Positions 17,933 through 26,135 of a stretch of DNA of 42,213 nucleotides are shown here, one piece after another; within the stretch, counting starts at the first letter, position 1; the number at the start of each line of letters is the position of its first letter. Position numbers and translations under genes: made by a program. Under the pieces are notes generated by a model. The model was not told the DNA's origin. It ran no database searches and worked only from the letters and a program-made list of their open reading frames with translations. Source of the DNA: an uncultured Acidobacteriota bacterium (GTDB lineage Bacteria; Acidobacteriota; Vicinamibacteria; Vicinamibacterales; UBA2999); assembly GCA_902826515.1 (NCBI GenBank), contig CADEFD010000034.1, positions 1 to 42,213 of the forward strand. Reading direction: 5' to 3'.

Positions 17933-18775
17933 ATGAAGACGATTGGCGTGCTGGGTTGCGGATTGATGGGTGCGGGCATCGCGCAGGTGTCGGCGGCCGC
18001 CGGCCTGCGCACCATCGTGCTCGAGGTGAACGAGGCGGTGCTGGCCAGGGGGCTGGGGCGCATCGAGAAGTTCCTCGCGGCGAGCGTCGACAAGGGCAAG
18101 ATGACCGCGGACGACAAGGCGCGGCTGCTGGCGAATCTGTCCGGGACGACCGCCTACGCGGATCTGGCGGACTGCGACCTCGTCATCGAAGCGATCGTCG
18201 AGAACGTGGACGTGAAGCGCCAGGCCTATGCCGCCGTCGAAGCCGTGGTCGGCCCGCACTGCCTGCTGGCCACCAACACCTCGTCGTTGTGCGTGACGGA
18301 GCTGGCCGCCGCGACCAGCCGCCCCGACCGCTTCGGCGGCCTGCACTTCTTCAATCCCGTGCCGCTCATGAAGCTCGTCGAGGTCATCCGCGCACTCACG
18401 ACCAGCGAGGCGACGCACCAGGCGCTCTTCGCCTTCGCGCAGGCGCTCGGCAAGGAGCCGGTCACGGCGCCCGACCGCGGCGGCTTCATCGTGAACCGCC
18501 TGCTCATTCCCTACATGCTCGACGCCATCCGCTGCCACGAAGGCGGCCTCGGCACGGTCGAGGACATCGACACGGCGATGAAGCTCGGCTGCGGGCACCC
18601 GATGGGCCCGTTCACGCTGCTCGACTTCGTGGGGCTCGACACCACCTACTACATCGCCAACATCATGTTCGACGAGTTCCGCGAGGCGCGCTTCGCGCCG
18701 CCGCCGCTGCTGAAGCGGATGGTGCTCGCGGGGTACCTCGGCAAGAAGAGCGGCCGCGGCTTCTACCAGTACTGA
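17933..18775 (+). CDS. hbd: 3-hydroxybutyryl-CoA dehydrogenase
   Basis: 280 residues, the standard single-domain-pair length (about 282). NAD(P)-dependent reduction/oxidation between acetoacetyl-CoA and 3-hydroxybutyryl-CoA. Rossmann motif GVLGCGLMGAGIAQ at 5-18; catalytic His in GGLHFFNPVPLMKLVE with the Glu that pairs with it; Asn in GGFIVNRLLIPYMLDAI; C-terminal 3HCDH helical domain with GHPMGPFTLLDFVGLD. ATG 17933 follows GAGAGG; the upstream in-frame stretch is not family-like. Not clustered with thiolase or crotonase here, so its pathway (beta-oxidation, polyhydroxyalkanoate or butyrate) cannot be told. It could equally be named paaH or fadB2. Confidence 0.92.
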   Translation: MKTIGVLGCGLMGAGIAQVSAAAGLRTIVLEVNEAVLARGLGRIEKFLAASVDKGKMTADDKARLLANLSGTTAYADLADCDLVIEAIVENVDVKRQAYAAVEAVVGPHCLLATNTSSLCVTELAAATSRPDRFGGLHFFNPVPLMKLVEVIRALTTSEATHQALFAFAQALGKEPVTAPDRGGFIVNRLLIPYMLDAIRCHEGGLGTVEDIDTAMKLGCGHPMGPFTLLDFVGLDTTYYIANIMFDEFREARFAPPPLLKRMVLAGYLGKKSGRGFYQY

Positions 18776-18800
18776 ACCCGGCGCGCGCGGCTCTCGCGTT

Positions 18801-19565
18801 TCAGCGGTCGAGGGTCGCGAGCAGCGCCCGTGCCTGCGCCTTGAAACGTGCGTCCTCCGGCGTCCAGTCGGGATCAGGCACCGCATCGATGGCCGCCCGT
18901 AACGCGGCGCGCGCGTCGGCCCGGCGATCGAGCTCGATGAGCGTCTCGGCGAGGAAGACGAGCGAGATGATGCTGTCGGCCTTGTAGGTGAGCGCCTTGC
19001 GCAGGTGCGCCTCGGACTTGCGCACGTCGCCGCCGAAGAGGCCCGGCACCTTGAAGTACCAGCGGCCGAGCGCGCGGTCGGGCGAGCCGTCGAGATACGC
19101 GGGCTGGATCGCGAGCGCCTTCTCGAGGGCCGCCTTGATCGGCGTGCGGTACTTCATCCCCTGCCGCAGCCCGTGCGCATCGGCGAGCGCGCCCATGTTG
19201 GCGGCCATCCAGAAGTGTCCTTCCACGGCTTCCGGGCGCGCCGCCATGGCGGCGCGCGCCGCGGCGATCCCCTGCTCGAGCACGCGCTTCCTGGCATCGG
19301 CGGCGCCCGGGCCGTTCGTGCCCAGCCAGTAGCGCGCGCGGGCGAGTTTCCACGCGGCCTCGAAGTCGTCGGCGCGGGCGGCGAGGCGGTCGGCCCAGAT
19401 CTTCTCGGCGGCAAGCGCGCTGGCGGGACGTTCGCGATCGCGGTAGAGCGTGTCGGCATCGGCCGCGGCCGTGACGGACGGCGCCTGCGCCGCGGATGCG
19501 TGAACCGCAGGGCCGCCGAGGAGCGTCATTACCGCAAGGTAAAATACGAACATGCAGGATCTCAT
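18801..19565 (-). CDS. Secreted TPR-like helical repeat protein
   Basis: 254 residues from ATG 19565 (best ribosome site, AGGAG 7 nt before). Starts at 19553 and 19529 are also in frame. A hydrophobic stretch [14 protein letters not shown] ending in VHASAAQA is a good Sec signal peptide. The mature part is helical with TPR-like pairs, for example [37 protein letters not shown], and [20 protein letters not shown] near the C-terminus, and it contains the motif [14 protein letters not shown]. Probably a periplasmic scaffold; exact function unknown. If the 19565 start is used, it overlaps the divergent folE gene by 14 nt. Confidence 0.75.
   Translation of the reverse strand: MRSCMFVFYLAVMTLLGGPAVHASAAQAPSVTAAADADTLYRDRERPASALAAEKIWADRLAARADDFEAAWKLARARYWLGTNGPGAADARKRVLEQGIAAARAAMAARPEAVEGHFWMAANMGALADAHGLRQGMKYRTPIKAALEKALAIQPAYLDGSPDRALGRWYFKVPGLFGGDVRKSEAHLRKALTYKADSIISLVFLAETLIELDRRADARAALRAAIDAVPDPDWTPEDARFKAQARALLATLDR
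19540..19545 (+). promoter_or_regulatory. -10 box of folE, possible leaderless start
   Basis: TAAAAT ends 6 nt before the folE ATG, so the transcript would begin at the ATG. AAGG overlaps the box, too far upstream to act as a ribosome site. The box lies inside the signal-peptide region of the divergent gene. Confidence 0.5.
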
Positions 19566-20097
19566 CACGCGTCTCCTGGAGGCCGTCGGGGAAGACCCCA
19601 CCCGTGAAGGCCTCGTGAAGACGCCGGAACGTGTCGCGCGGTCGATGGAATATCTCACGAGCGGTTACCGCACCAACGTCGACGACGTGCTCAACGGCGC
19701 GCTGTTCTCGGTGGACTACAACGAGATGGTCATCGTGCGCGACATCGACTTCTACAGTCTATGTGAACACCACATGCTGCCGTTCTTCGGCAAGTGCCAC
19801 GTCGCCTACATTCCGAACGGCAAGGTGATCGGCCTGAGCAAGGTGCCGCGCCTGGTGGACATGTTCTCGCGTCGCCTGCAGCTCCAGGAGCGGATGACCA
19901 ACCAGATCGCCGAGACCATCCGCGAAGCCATCCAGCCGCTCGGCGTCGCCGTGGTCTGCGAGGGCACGCACCTCTGCATGGCGATGCGCGGCGTGGAGAA
20001 GCAGCAGTCCACCACCGTGACGAGCGCCATGCTCGGCGCGTTCCGCAGCGACGCGCGCACGCGCGGCGAGTTCCTGCAGCTCATCAAGACGCGCTGA
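19552..20097 (+). CDS. folE: GTP cyclohydrolase I
   Basis: 181 residues, the short bacterial FolE core. Converts GTP to 7,8-dihydroneopterin triphosphate, the first step toward folate or tetrahydrobiopterin. Zinc ligands: Cys in [20 protein letters not shown], the following His, and Cys in [26 protein letters not shown] is the N-terminal family signature. The protein is complete from the ATG at 19552, so no longer start is needed. It is convergent with the Tad operon end, with only 3 nt between stop codons, and shares its start region (CATG at 19551-19554) with the divergent TPR-like gene. Confidence 0.95.
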   Translation: MQDLITRLLEAVGEDPTREGLVKTPERVARSMEYLTSGYRTNVDDVLNGALFSVDYNEMVIVRDIDFYSLCEHHMLPFFGKCHVAYIPNGKVIGLSKVPRLVDMFSRRLQLQERMTNQIAETIREAIQPLGVAVVCEGTHLCMAMRGVEKQQSTTVTSAMLGAFRSDARTRGEFLQLIKTR

Positions 20098-20100
20098 GGC

Positions 20101-22083
20101 CTACTGCGGCGGCACGGCGCGCACCGGCGCCCGGTAGCCGCCCGCGCTGCGGATGGTCACGCCGTCGGGCCGCGCCGCGATGACTACATTCCGCCAGGCG
20201 CCGTCGCGCGCCGGGTTCGTGGACGTGTAGCCCACCACATACCGTTGCCGCAGCGCTTCGAGCACGCGCCGGTACTCGCCCTCGAGCGCCGTGGCCTCGA
20301 GCGGGAAGGTGGCGGTGCCGCCCGAGAGCTCGGCGATCCGCTCGAGGGCCGGGCGGTCCACGTTCGAGCCGAGTCCGATGGCATAGACCACCGTGTCGGT
20401 CTCGCGCACCAGCGCGAGCACGTCCGCGAGCGTATGGGTGCTGCCGGGCGCGGTGCCCGGATTGTTCTCGTCGCGGCCATCCGAGAGCAGCACGATGGCC
20501 CGCCGTCCGCTGCGCTGCTTCAGCAGCAGCATCGAGTCGTGGAGGGCGTCCCAGAGCGCAGTGCCGCCGACCGCCTGCAGGCGATCGATGGCCTCGGTCG
20601 TGGTCTGGCGGCGCTCCGAGAACTCGTGCTCGACGACCACCCGGTCGGCGAAGCGCACGAGCGCCAGGGGATCGGCGGGCCGCAGGGACGTGACGAAGCT
20701 GCGCGCCGCCGCCTGCGCCACCGGCAGCGCGCGCCGCATGCTGCCGCTCGCGTCGAGCACCATGGCAATCGAGATCGGCGATACGGCCTCCTCGAACGAC
20801 TCGACCTGCTGCACGACGCCATCTTCCACCACGATGAGATCCCGTGCCGAGAGCGAACCTGCCGCGGTGGCGCTGTAGGTGGCGCTGAACTCGAGCGTGG
20901 GCTTTACCGGCGGCGGTTTCGGCGCGAAGTAGCCCTCGCGGGCGCGCACCCGGTAGTTCGGGTGCGGCGTCGTCAGGGCGATGGCGCGGAACGAGCCGTC
21001 GGCGTCCTGCTTCTGCGGCGTGTAGCTGATGATGTAGCGGTTGAAGGCGTCCGACGCCACGGCGGCGTGCACGTCGGGAAGCTGTTCCTCGCGGATGGGG
21101 AAGAAGGCGCGCCCGCCCATCTGCGCGGCGATCCGCTTGAGCAGCGTTTCGCCCTTGAGCGAGATGCCGGCGACGCCGCCGATGCCGACGACGTAGACCG
21201 TGGCCTGGAGCCGCTGCAGCGCCGTCATCGCGTCTTCGTAGGCGGTGGCGCTCCGCTCGTCGTAACCGTCGGTCAGCAGCACCACGACGTGGCGGCCCTC
21301 GACGTGCGCGAACATCTCGGGCACGGTCGCCAGGGCGTCGAGGATCGCCGTGCCGCCGCGCGCGCGGATGGCGTCGATGGCCTCGGTGATGGTGGCCGCA
21401 TCGGCCGTCGGGCCGGTGGTGGATTCGACGGCGGTGCGGAACGGCGCGACGATCACCTGGTCCCCGGGCCGCAGCCGCGAGGCCAGGCGGCGGGCGGCCG
21501 CCTTCACCATGTCGATGCGGCGGTGCAGGCTCTGGCTGGCGTCGATGAGCAGCGTGAACGTGGTGGGCAGCGTCTGGAGCTGCACCAGGTCGAGCGTGTG
21601 GGGCACGCCGTCCTCGGCGAGGCGGAAGTCGTCCTTGCCGAGCGTGGACACGTAGCGATTGCGCTCGTCGAGCACGGTTGCCTCGATGAGCACCGACGAG
21701 ACGCTGGTCTCCTCGATCACCTCGAGCGCCGGCAGCTTCACCGAATCCGTGGCGACGCCGCCCGTGCCGTCCTCGACGTCCACGCGGATCTCGCGGGCTT
21801 CGTAGGGATTGGCGTCTTCCCACTCGACGACGTAGGGCGGGCCGTCGAGGTCGTCGCCGATCGACGCGCCGTCCACGAAGAAGTGCACGGGCACGATACC
21901 GCCCGCGACCGCCGTCTGCACCTGGGCGACGACACGGATGACGCCCGGCACGCCGGTGCGGCCGAGCGGCGACGTGATCCGCACGCTGGTCGTCTGCGCG
22001 CCGGCTGGCGCGGCCGTCAGCATCGCGGCCAGCATCGGCATCACGAGGGCTGCCAGCACGGACGGGCGGATCCGGGCCTGCAT
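20101..22083 (-). CDS. Exported protein with Ig-like domain and two VWA domains
   Basis: 660 residues. Signal peptide about 1-29 (SVLAALVMPMLAAMLTAAPAGAQ), Ig-like domain about 34-115 (VPVHFFVDGASIGDD, PPYVVEWED), first VWA about 130-390 with complete MIDAS DASQS at 181-185 and TDGYDE at 271, second VWA about 400-655 with DASGS at 444-448 and SDGRDE at 534. Both VWA units end with the GYFAP/GYRAP block typical of the acidobacterial VWFA-related family. The MIDAS sites should bind a divalent ion and protein ligands. ATG overlaps the stop of the AAA ATPase gene (TGATG). Last gene of the Tad operon; a surface or pilus-tip adhesion role is inference. Confidence 0.85.
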   Translation of the reverse strand: MQARIRPSVLAALVMPMLAAMLTAAPAGAQTTSVRITSPLGRTGVPGVIRVVAQVQTAVAGGIVPVHFFVDGASIGDDLDGPPYVVEWEDANPYEAREIRVDVEDGTGGVATDSVKLPALEVIEETSVSSVLIEATVLDERNRYVSTLGKDDFRLAEDGVPHTLDLVQLQTLPTTFTLLIDASQSLHRRIDMVKAAARRLASRLRPGDQVIVAPFRTAVESTTGPTADAATITEAIDAIRARGGTAILDALATVPEMFAHVEGRHVVVLLTDGYDERSATAYEDAMTALQRLQATVYVVGIGGVAGISLKGETLLKRIAAQMGGRAFFPIREEQLPDVHAAVASDAFNRYIISYTPQKQDADGSFRAIALTTPHPNYRVRAREGYFAPKPPPVKPTLEFSATYSATAAGSLSARDLIVVEDGVVQQVESFEEAVSPISIAMVLDASGSMRRALPVAQAAARSFVTSLRPADPLALVRFADRVVVEHEFSERRQTTTEAIDRLQAVGGTALWDALHDSMLLLKQRSGRRAIVLLSDGRDENNPGTAPGSTHTLADVLALVRETDTVVYAIGLGSNVDRPALERIAELSGGTATFPLEATALEGEYRRVLEALRQRYVVGYTSTNPARDGAWRNVVIAARPDGVTIRSAGGYRAPVRAVPPQ

Positions 22084-23399
22084 CACCCCTGGCCGATGCT
22101 CTGTTCGTCGAGGAAGTAGCTGGCGCATGCGTCGAGCAGGCGGTCGTCGGTGAGCGCACGGCCGGCGCCGAGGTAGTCGGCGATCGCCAGCGCGTGCTCG
22201 ATGAGATCGCGCGGGTAGCAGCCGCGCAGCGCGATGCCGCGGCGGCGGAAGAAGTCGTTGACGAGGCGCTCGGCGAGGGCGTCGTCGTAGGCCAGCCCGC
22301 GATCGCGGCAGCAGCGCTCGAAGATCTTCTTGAAGTCGGCCCCCGACGGGTTCTCCGCGAACACCTTGTAGTGGATACGGCGCAGGAAGGCTTCGTCCAC
22401 GAGGTCGGCCGGCTGGATATTGGTGGCGAAGACCACGAGCACCACGAAGGGCACCGGCATCTTCTGGCCCGACTGCAGCGTGAGGTAGTCGGTGCGGCTT
22501 TCGAGCGGCGTGATCCAGCGGTTCAGCAGGTCGACCACCGAGCAGCGCTGACGGCCGAAGTCGTCGATGACGAGCACGCCGCCGTTGGCCAGCAGCTGCA
22601 CGGGCGCCTGGTAGAGGCGCGAAGCCGGGTTGTAGGCGAGTTCGAGCGACTGCAGCGTGAGCTCGCCGCCCACGGTCACGAGCGGCCGCGCGCAGCGCAG
22701 CCAGCGGGCATCCGGCGCGGCGGCGCCACGGTCGAGCGCGTCGTCGTCGTCGACCGGGAGCGGCGTGTGCACGGCCGGATCGAAGACCTGCACGAGGTGG
22801 CCGTCGAAGTCGATGGCGTGCGGAATCGCGACGTCGCCGGTGAGCAGGCGGGCAATTCCCTGCGAGATCACCGTCTTGCCGTTACCGGGCGGGCCGTAGA
22901 CGAAGAGCGAATGGCCGCCGTTCACCGCCGGGCCGAGCTGATCGAGCACGCGCTGGCTGAGCACGAGATGGGAGAACGCCTGTTCGACCGAGTGGCGGGT
23001 CACGACCGTGAAGGCGGCGCGCGCGTAGTCGCGCATGTACTGCGCGTACTGCGCGAAAGGCACCGGCGCCGCGCCCACGTACTGGCTCTGCTCGAGGGCC
23101 ATCGTGGCGCGATCGCGGCCGGCATCGGTCACCCGGTAGACGTACGACGGCCCGCCGAGCGTGCCGCCGCCCCAGACTTCCGACAGATACGACTGCTTCA
23201 GGTGCTGGAGCACCGGCTCGAGCACGGAATGGACCACGCCGAGACGCGTGCAGAGTGCTGCCGCGCTCTGTTCCCCCGTGATATGCAGCGTCTTCAGCAC
23301 GAGCTGCTGCAGCAGGTCCAGCGTGAGACCCGTCTCTTCCACCGTGAGCGGTGCCCTCGGCACGTCGGGGCGCGGCGGCGCCAGCGGCCGGAGCGTCAT
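22083..23399 (-). CDS. AAA ATPase with N-terminal winged-helix-like region, in Tad operon
   Basis: 438 residues. The N-terminal part (about 25-105) resembles a winged helix: LDLLQQLVLKTLHITGEQSA, then a wing-like GGPSYVYRVTDAGR. The AAA core follows: Walker A GPPGNGKT 169-176, Walker B VLVIDDFG 275-282, sensor-1 Asn in VFATNIQ, and an arginine-finger-like DEAFLRR. A C-terminal lid helical domain completes it. It is MoxR/RavA-like in outline, but not a clear member. ATG 23399 has GGGAGG just upstream and overlaps the TPR gene (ATGA); the downstream VWA gene starts at its stop. No membrane segment, so cytoplasmic, whereas the VWA partner is exported. Confidence 0.8.
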   Translation of the reverse strand: MTLRPLAPPRPDVPRAPLTVEETGLTLDLLQQLVLKTLHITGEQSAAALCTRLGVVHSVLEPVLQHLKQSYLSEVWGGGTLGGPSYVYRVTDAGRDRATMALEQSQYVGAAPVPFAQYAQYMRDYARAAFTVVTRHSVEQAFSHLVLSQRVLDQLGPAVNGGHSLFVYGPPGNGKTVISQGIARLLTGDVAIPHAIDFDGHLVQVFDPAVHTPLPVDDDDALDRGAAAPDARWLRCARPLVTVGGELTLQSLELAYNPASRLYQAPVQLLANGGVLVIDDFGRQRCSVVDLLNRWITPLESRTDYLTLQSGQKMPVPFVVLVVFATNIQPADLVDEAFLRRIHYKVFAENPSGADFKKIFERCCRDRGLAYDDALAERLVNDFFRRRGIALRGCYPRDLIEHALAIADYLGAGRALTDDRLLDACASYFLDEQSIGQG

Positions 23400-24082
23400 C
23401 GCCTGCCTCCCGCCGGCGCCGGTGTCCTGGCATACGGCGTATCGCAGGCAAACGGCCGGCGATCGCCGCGGGCCGCGACGGCCGTGCACCAGTTGTGGCG
23501 CGTCCACGTGGCGGCCGGCTCGAGCGCGAACGCGCGCGCGAACGCGCGGGTGGCGTCGTCGTGCGCGTCGACGGCCCAGAGCACGGAGCCGAGCACGGTG
23601 TGCGCGGCGGCCGACTCCGGCGCGTAGCGCGCCGCCAGATGAGCGTGGCGCAGCGCCCGTTCGGGCAGGCCCCAGTCGCGCCAGAGGCGGGCGACGGCTT
23701 CGTGCAGGCCGGCGTCAGTGGGATGGAGCCGCAGTCCGGCCGCCAGGTAGTCGTAGGCGCGGTCGTGGATGCCGTAGCTGATGTAGGCCGCGGCGACGGC
23801 CCGATGGGCGTCCGGAGTGGGTGAGGCGGCCAGTGCGTCGAGCCGCGCGCGCAGCAGCGGCGACGTCGCCTCGAGGGTGGCCGCTGTGACCGACGTGCGT
23901 GCGGCGGGCGGACGTTCGGGCATGGGAGGTGGGGCCGCGAGCGCCATGGCCGGCGCCACGGGACCGGCGATGCCGGCCGGTGCGCTCAGGTCCACGCTCG
24001 GCGTGCCGGGAATGATGAAGCGGCCGGCGAACGATGCCGGCCCCGACGAGACGCAGGCGCCGCCCAGCACCGACGCCATCAC
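23396..24082 (-). CDS. TadD-like TPR protein, possibly lipid-anchored
   Basis: About 228 residues if it starts at GTG 24082. The N-terminus has a short hydrophobic stretch and VLGGACVSSG, a cysteine context like a lipobox but with Gly at -3, so lipidation is doubtful. After a Pro/Ala-rich linker come about three TPRs: AAYISYGIHDRAYDYLAAGL, LWRDWGLPERALRHAHLAAR, VLWAVDAHDDATRAFARAFA. TadD in other Tad systems is a TPR lipoprotein needed for secretin or pilus assembly, and this gene holds the matching place after tadC. The start is uncertain: the frame is open to ATG 24253, which would overlap the small membrane protein gene. Overlaps the AAA gene by 4 nt. Confidence 0.7.
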   Translation of the reverse strand: MMASVLGGACVSSGPASFAGRFIIPGTPSVDLSAPAGIAGPVAPAMALAAPPPMPERPPAARTSVTAATLEATSPLLRARLDALAASPTPDAHRAVAAAYISYGIHDRAYDYLAAGLRLHPTDAGLHEAVARLWRDWGLPERALRHAHLAARYAPESAAAHTVLGSVLWAVDAHDDATRAFARAFALEPAATWTRHNWCTAVAARGDRRPFACDTPYARTPAPAGGRR

Positions 24083-24117
24083 GACGGCGCAGGTGAGGAC
24101 GGCGCGGCCCTGGCCGC

Positions 24118-24213
24118 CTACTCGTGGCGGCTCAGACGGTCGCTGCGGCGTTTGAAGTAGGCGAGCAGCAGAATGGCGCCCACGACGTACATGATGATCT
24201 GCCAGGTTTCCAC
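24118..24213 (-). CDS. 31-residue single-span membrane protein
   Basis: Too short for ordinary gene calls. GTG at 24213 is preceded by GGAGG at ideal spacing (7 nt). The product begins METWQIIMYVVGAILLLAYF and ends with the basic tail KRRSDRLSRHE: one membrane helix (about 5-20), then positive charges, so the C-terminus should be cytoplasmic. It lies between tadC and the TPR gene in the same strand. I do not recognise a family. A regulatory or stabilising subunit of the TadB/TadC platform is a reasonable guess. The competing reading is a longer N-terminus of the TPR gene across the same bases. Confidence 0.6.
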   Translation of the reverse strand: METWQIIMYVVGAILLLAYFKRRSDRLSRHE

Positions 24214-24261
24214 GATTGTTCCTCCACGTAGTCCCACCGGACGTCCGACGCATGACGGTGA

Positions 24262-25173
24262 CTACTTCGAGCCCAACTCCACGATGAACTGCCGATAGAT
24301 CTGCACCATCGCCGGGCCCAGGACGACGGTGAAGAACGCAGGGAAGAGACAGAAGACGAGCGGAAAGAGCAACTTCACGCCGAGCTTGGCGGCGCGTTCC
24401 TCGGCGCGCTGGCGCCGTTTCGTGCGGGAGCTGTCGGCGTGCGTGCGCAGCGCCTGCCCGATGCTCGTGCCGAAACGGTCGGTCTGCACGAGCATCGCCA
24501 CGAGCGAGCGGGCATCATCGACCTTCGTGCGTTCGGCGAAGTTCTTGAAGGCCTCCATGCGGGCTTTGCCGGCCCGCGTCTCGGAGCCGATGAGCTCGAG
24601 TTCGCGGGCGAGCGACGGATAGGCGATCTGCAGTTCCTCGGCCACACGCGCGATCGCCTGGTCGATGCCGGAGCCGGCCTCGAGGCAGACGATGAGCAGG
24701 TCGGTCGCATCCGGCAGTCCGTTGCGGATCTCGCGTCGGCGGTCGTCGATGCGCCGGCCCAGCCAGAAGACCGGCACGTAGTAGCTGAGCGCGCCGGCGA
24801 TGGCGCCGAAGAGCACCGGCTGGCCGAAGCCGAAGGTGGCGACGATCGAGACGAAGACCACGATCGGGAGCGCGATCTGCACGCCCGAGAAGAGGATGGC
24901 CGGCCAGTCGCCGTGATAACCGGCACTCGCCAGCATCCGCTGGATGTGGCTCATGTCCTGCGGCGATTTCGGCACGAACGAACGCACGCGCCGGGCGAGC
25001 TGGCTCGGCCCTTCCGAGATGACCGACTCACGGACCCGCGGCGCCGCCGGCGTGCCGGTCACGACCTCCGACAGGCGTCGCTTCATCAGGTCCGGCTCCG
25101 TGAAGTACCAGAGCAGGGTGCCGGTGGCCGAGGCCACGGCGACGAACAACGTCGTCAGCATCAGCGCGTCCAT
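24262..25173 (-). CDS. tadC: Tad pilus inner-membrane platform protein TadC
   Basis: 303 residues, GspF/T2SF family. N-terminal membrane segment LMLTTLFVAVASATGTLLWYF, pair of segments about 95-140 (ILFSGVQIALPIVVFVSIVA, LFGAIAGALSYYVPVFWL), a cytoplasmic T2SF domain with GLPDATDLLIVCLEAGSG and AEELQIAYPSLARELELI, and a C-terminal segment LLFPLVFCLFPAFFTVVLG. It works with TadB around the TadA ATPase. Starts directly after the tadB stop (no gap). Confidence 0.92.
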   Translation of the reverse strand: MDALMLTTLFVAVASATGTLLWYFTEPDLMKRRLSEVVTGTPAAPRVRESVISEGPSQLARRVRSFVPKSPQDMSHIQRMLASAGYHGDWPAILFSGVQIALPIVVFVSIVATFGFGQPVLFGAIAGALSYYVPVFWLGRRIDDRRREIRNGLPDATDLLIVCLEAGSGIDQAIARVAEELQIAYPSLARELELIGSETRAGKARMEAFKNFAERTKVDDARSLVAMLVQTDRFGTSIGQALRTHADSSRTKRRQRAEERAAKLGVKLLFPLVFCLFPAFFTVVLGPAMVQIYRQFIVELGSK

Positions 25174-26124
25174 CTAGTACTCCACCTGGACGAGCCGCGA
25201 AATGACGAGGGTGCCGATGACCTGCATCACCACCGCGAACGCGATGAGGCGCACGCCGAGCGGGTCATCGACCAGCACGCGCATGAACTGCGGCGACACG
25301 GCGTAGAGCACCGCAGCAAGCGCCGGGGGCAGGAGTGACAGTACCCAGGCCGTGATGCGGCCGTGCGCCGAGACGACCCGGATCTGCCGCTTCACCTTGA
25401 AGCGGTCGCGCATCACCGCCGAGAGGTTGTCGAGCACCTCGGCGAGGTTGCCGCCGGCCTCGCGCTGGGTCAGCACCGCCGTGACGAAGAAGCGGGCGTC
25501 GAGCACCGGCACGCGGCGCGCCATGGCCTTGAGGGCGTCGGGCATCGCCATGCCGAAGTTCTGCTCGTCGTAGACCCGGCGGAACTCGAGACCCACCGGC
25601 GCCGGAATCTCCTCGGCGGCGATGCCGAGGCCGGTCGTGAAGGTGTGGCCGGCACGCAGCGAGCGGGCGATGAGATCGATGGCCTCGGGGAACTGCTCCT
25701 CGAAGGTGCGCAGGCGCTGCGTGCGGGTGCGGCGCACGTACACGTACGGCACGGCGCTCGTCACGAGTCCCAGCAGCGCGCCCAGTCCGTGGCCCGTCAT
25801 CACGACGCCTGCGACCGCGCCGACGGCCGCCGTGAACCCGCAGCGGGCCAGCAGTCCGGCGCTCGTCCACGTGAGGCCCGCCTCGGCGACGAAGGCCTGC
25901 AGGCCGGCCGCGACCCTGACGTTGCTCGAGAGCAGCGCATCCACGACCGAGGCCGTCGACACCGGCGTCGTCACGCTCGTGACCGCGTCCTTCACGGTGT
26001 CGATGCGCTGGACGCGGCGCGCCAGCTCGCGCGACCGCGCGTCCTCCGGCCGGACGATGAACGCCCAGTAGAGGCCCAGCATCACGGCCAGGCAGATCGC
26101 GAAGGTGACGAGCGCGAGAGTCAT
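25174..26124 (-). CDS. tadB: Tad pilus inner-membrane platform protein TadB
   Basis: 316 residues, GspF/T2SF family. First membrane segment ALVTFAICLAVMLGLYWAFI; middle pair near 95-135; T2SF domain with FPEAIDLIARSLRAGHTFTT and LTQREAGGNLAEVLDNLS, the strongly conserved TadB block; last segments about 245-310. I chose ATG 26124: the much longer open frame upstream lies over tadA and is Arg/Pro-rich noise. It begins 11 nt after the tadA stop and ends next to the tadC start. Confidence 0.92.
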   Translation of the reverse strand: MTLALVTFAICLAVMLGLYWAFIVRPEDARSRELARRVQRIDTVKDAVTSVTTPVSTASVVDALLSSNVRVAAGLQAFVAEAGLTWTSAGLLARCGFTAAVGAVAGVVMTGHGLGALLGLVTSAVPYVYVRRTRTQRLRTFEEQFPEAIDLIARSLRAGHTFTTGLGIAAEEIPAPVGLEFRRVYDEQNFGMAMPDALKAMARRVPVLDARFFVTAVLTQREAGGNLAEVLDNLSAVMRDRFKVKRQIRVVSAHGRITAWVLSLLPPALAAVLYAVSPQFMRVLVDDPLGVRLIAFAVVMQVIGTLVISRLVQVEY

Positions 26125-26135
26125 CGGTGGGCTCC

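Noticed and set aside
20245..22119. Plus-strand open frame of 624 codons opposite the double-VWA gene
   Set aside because: Low-complexity His/Arg/Gly/Val composition; the opposite strand has two complete MIDAS motifs.
22083..23399. Reading the AAA and VWA genes as an ordinary MoxR-VWA chaperone pair
   Set aside because: The VWA protein has a clear signal peptide and Ig-like domain, so it should not share the compartment of the ATPase. I kept AAA and exported VWA as separate calls.
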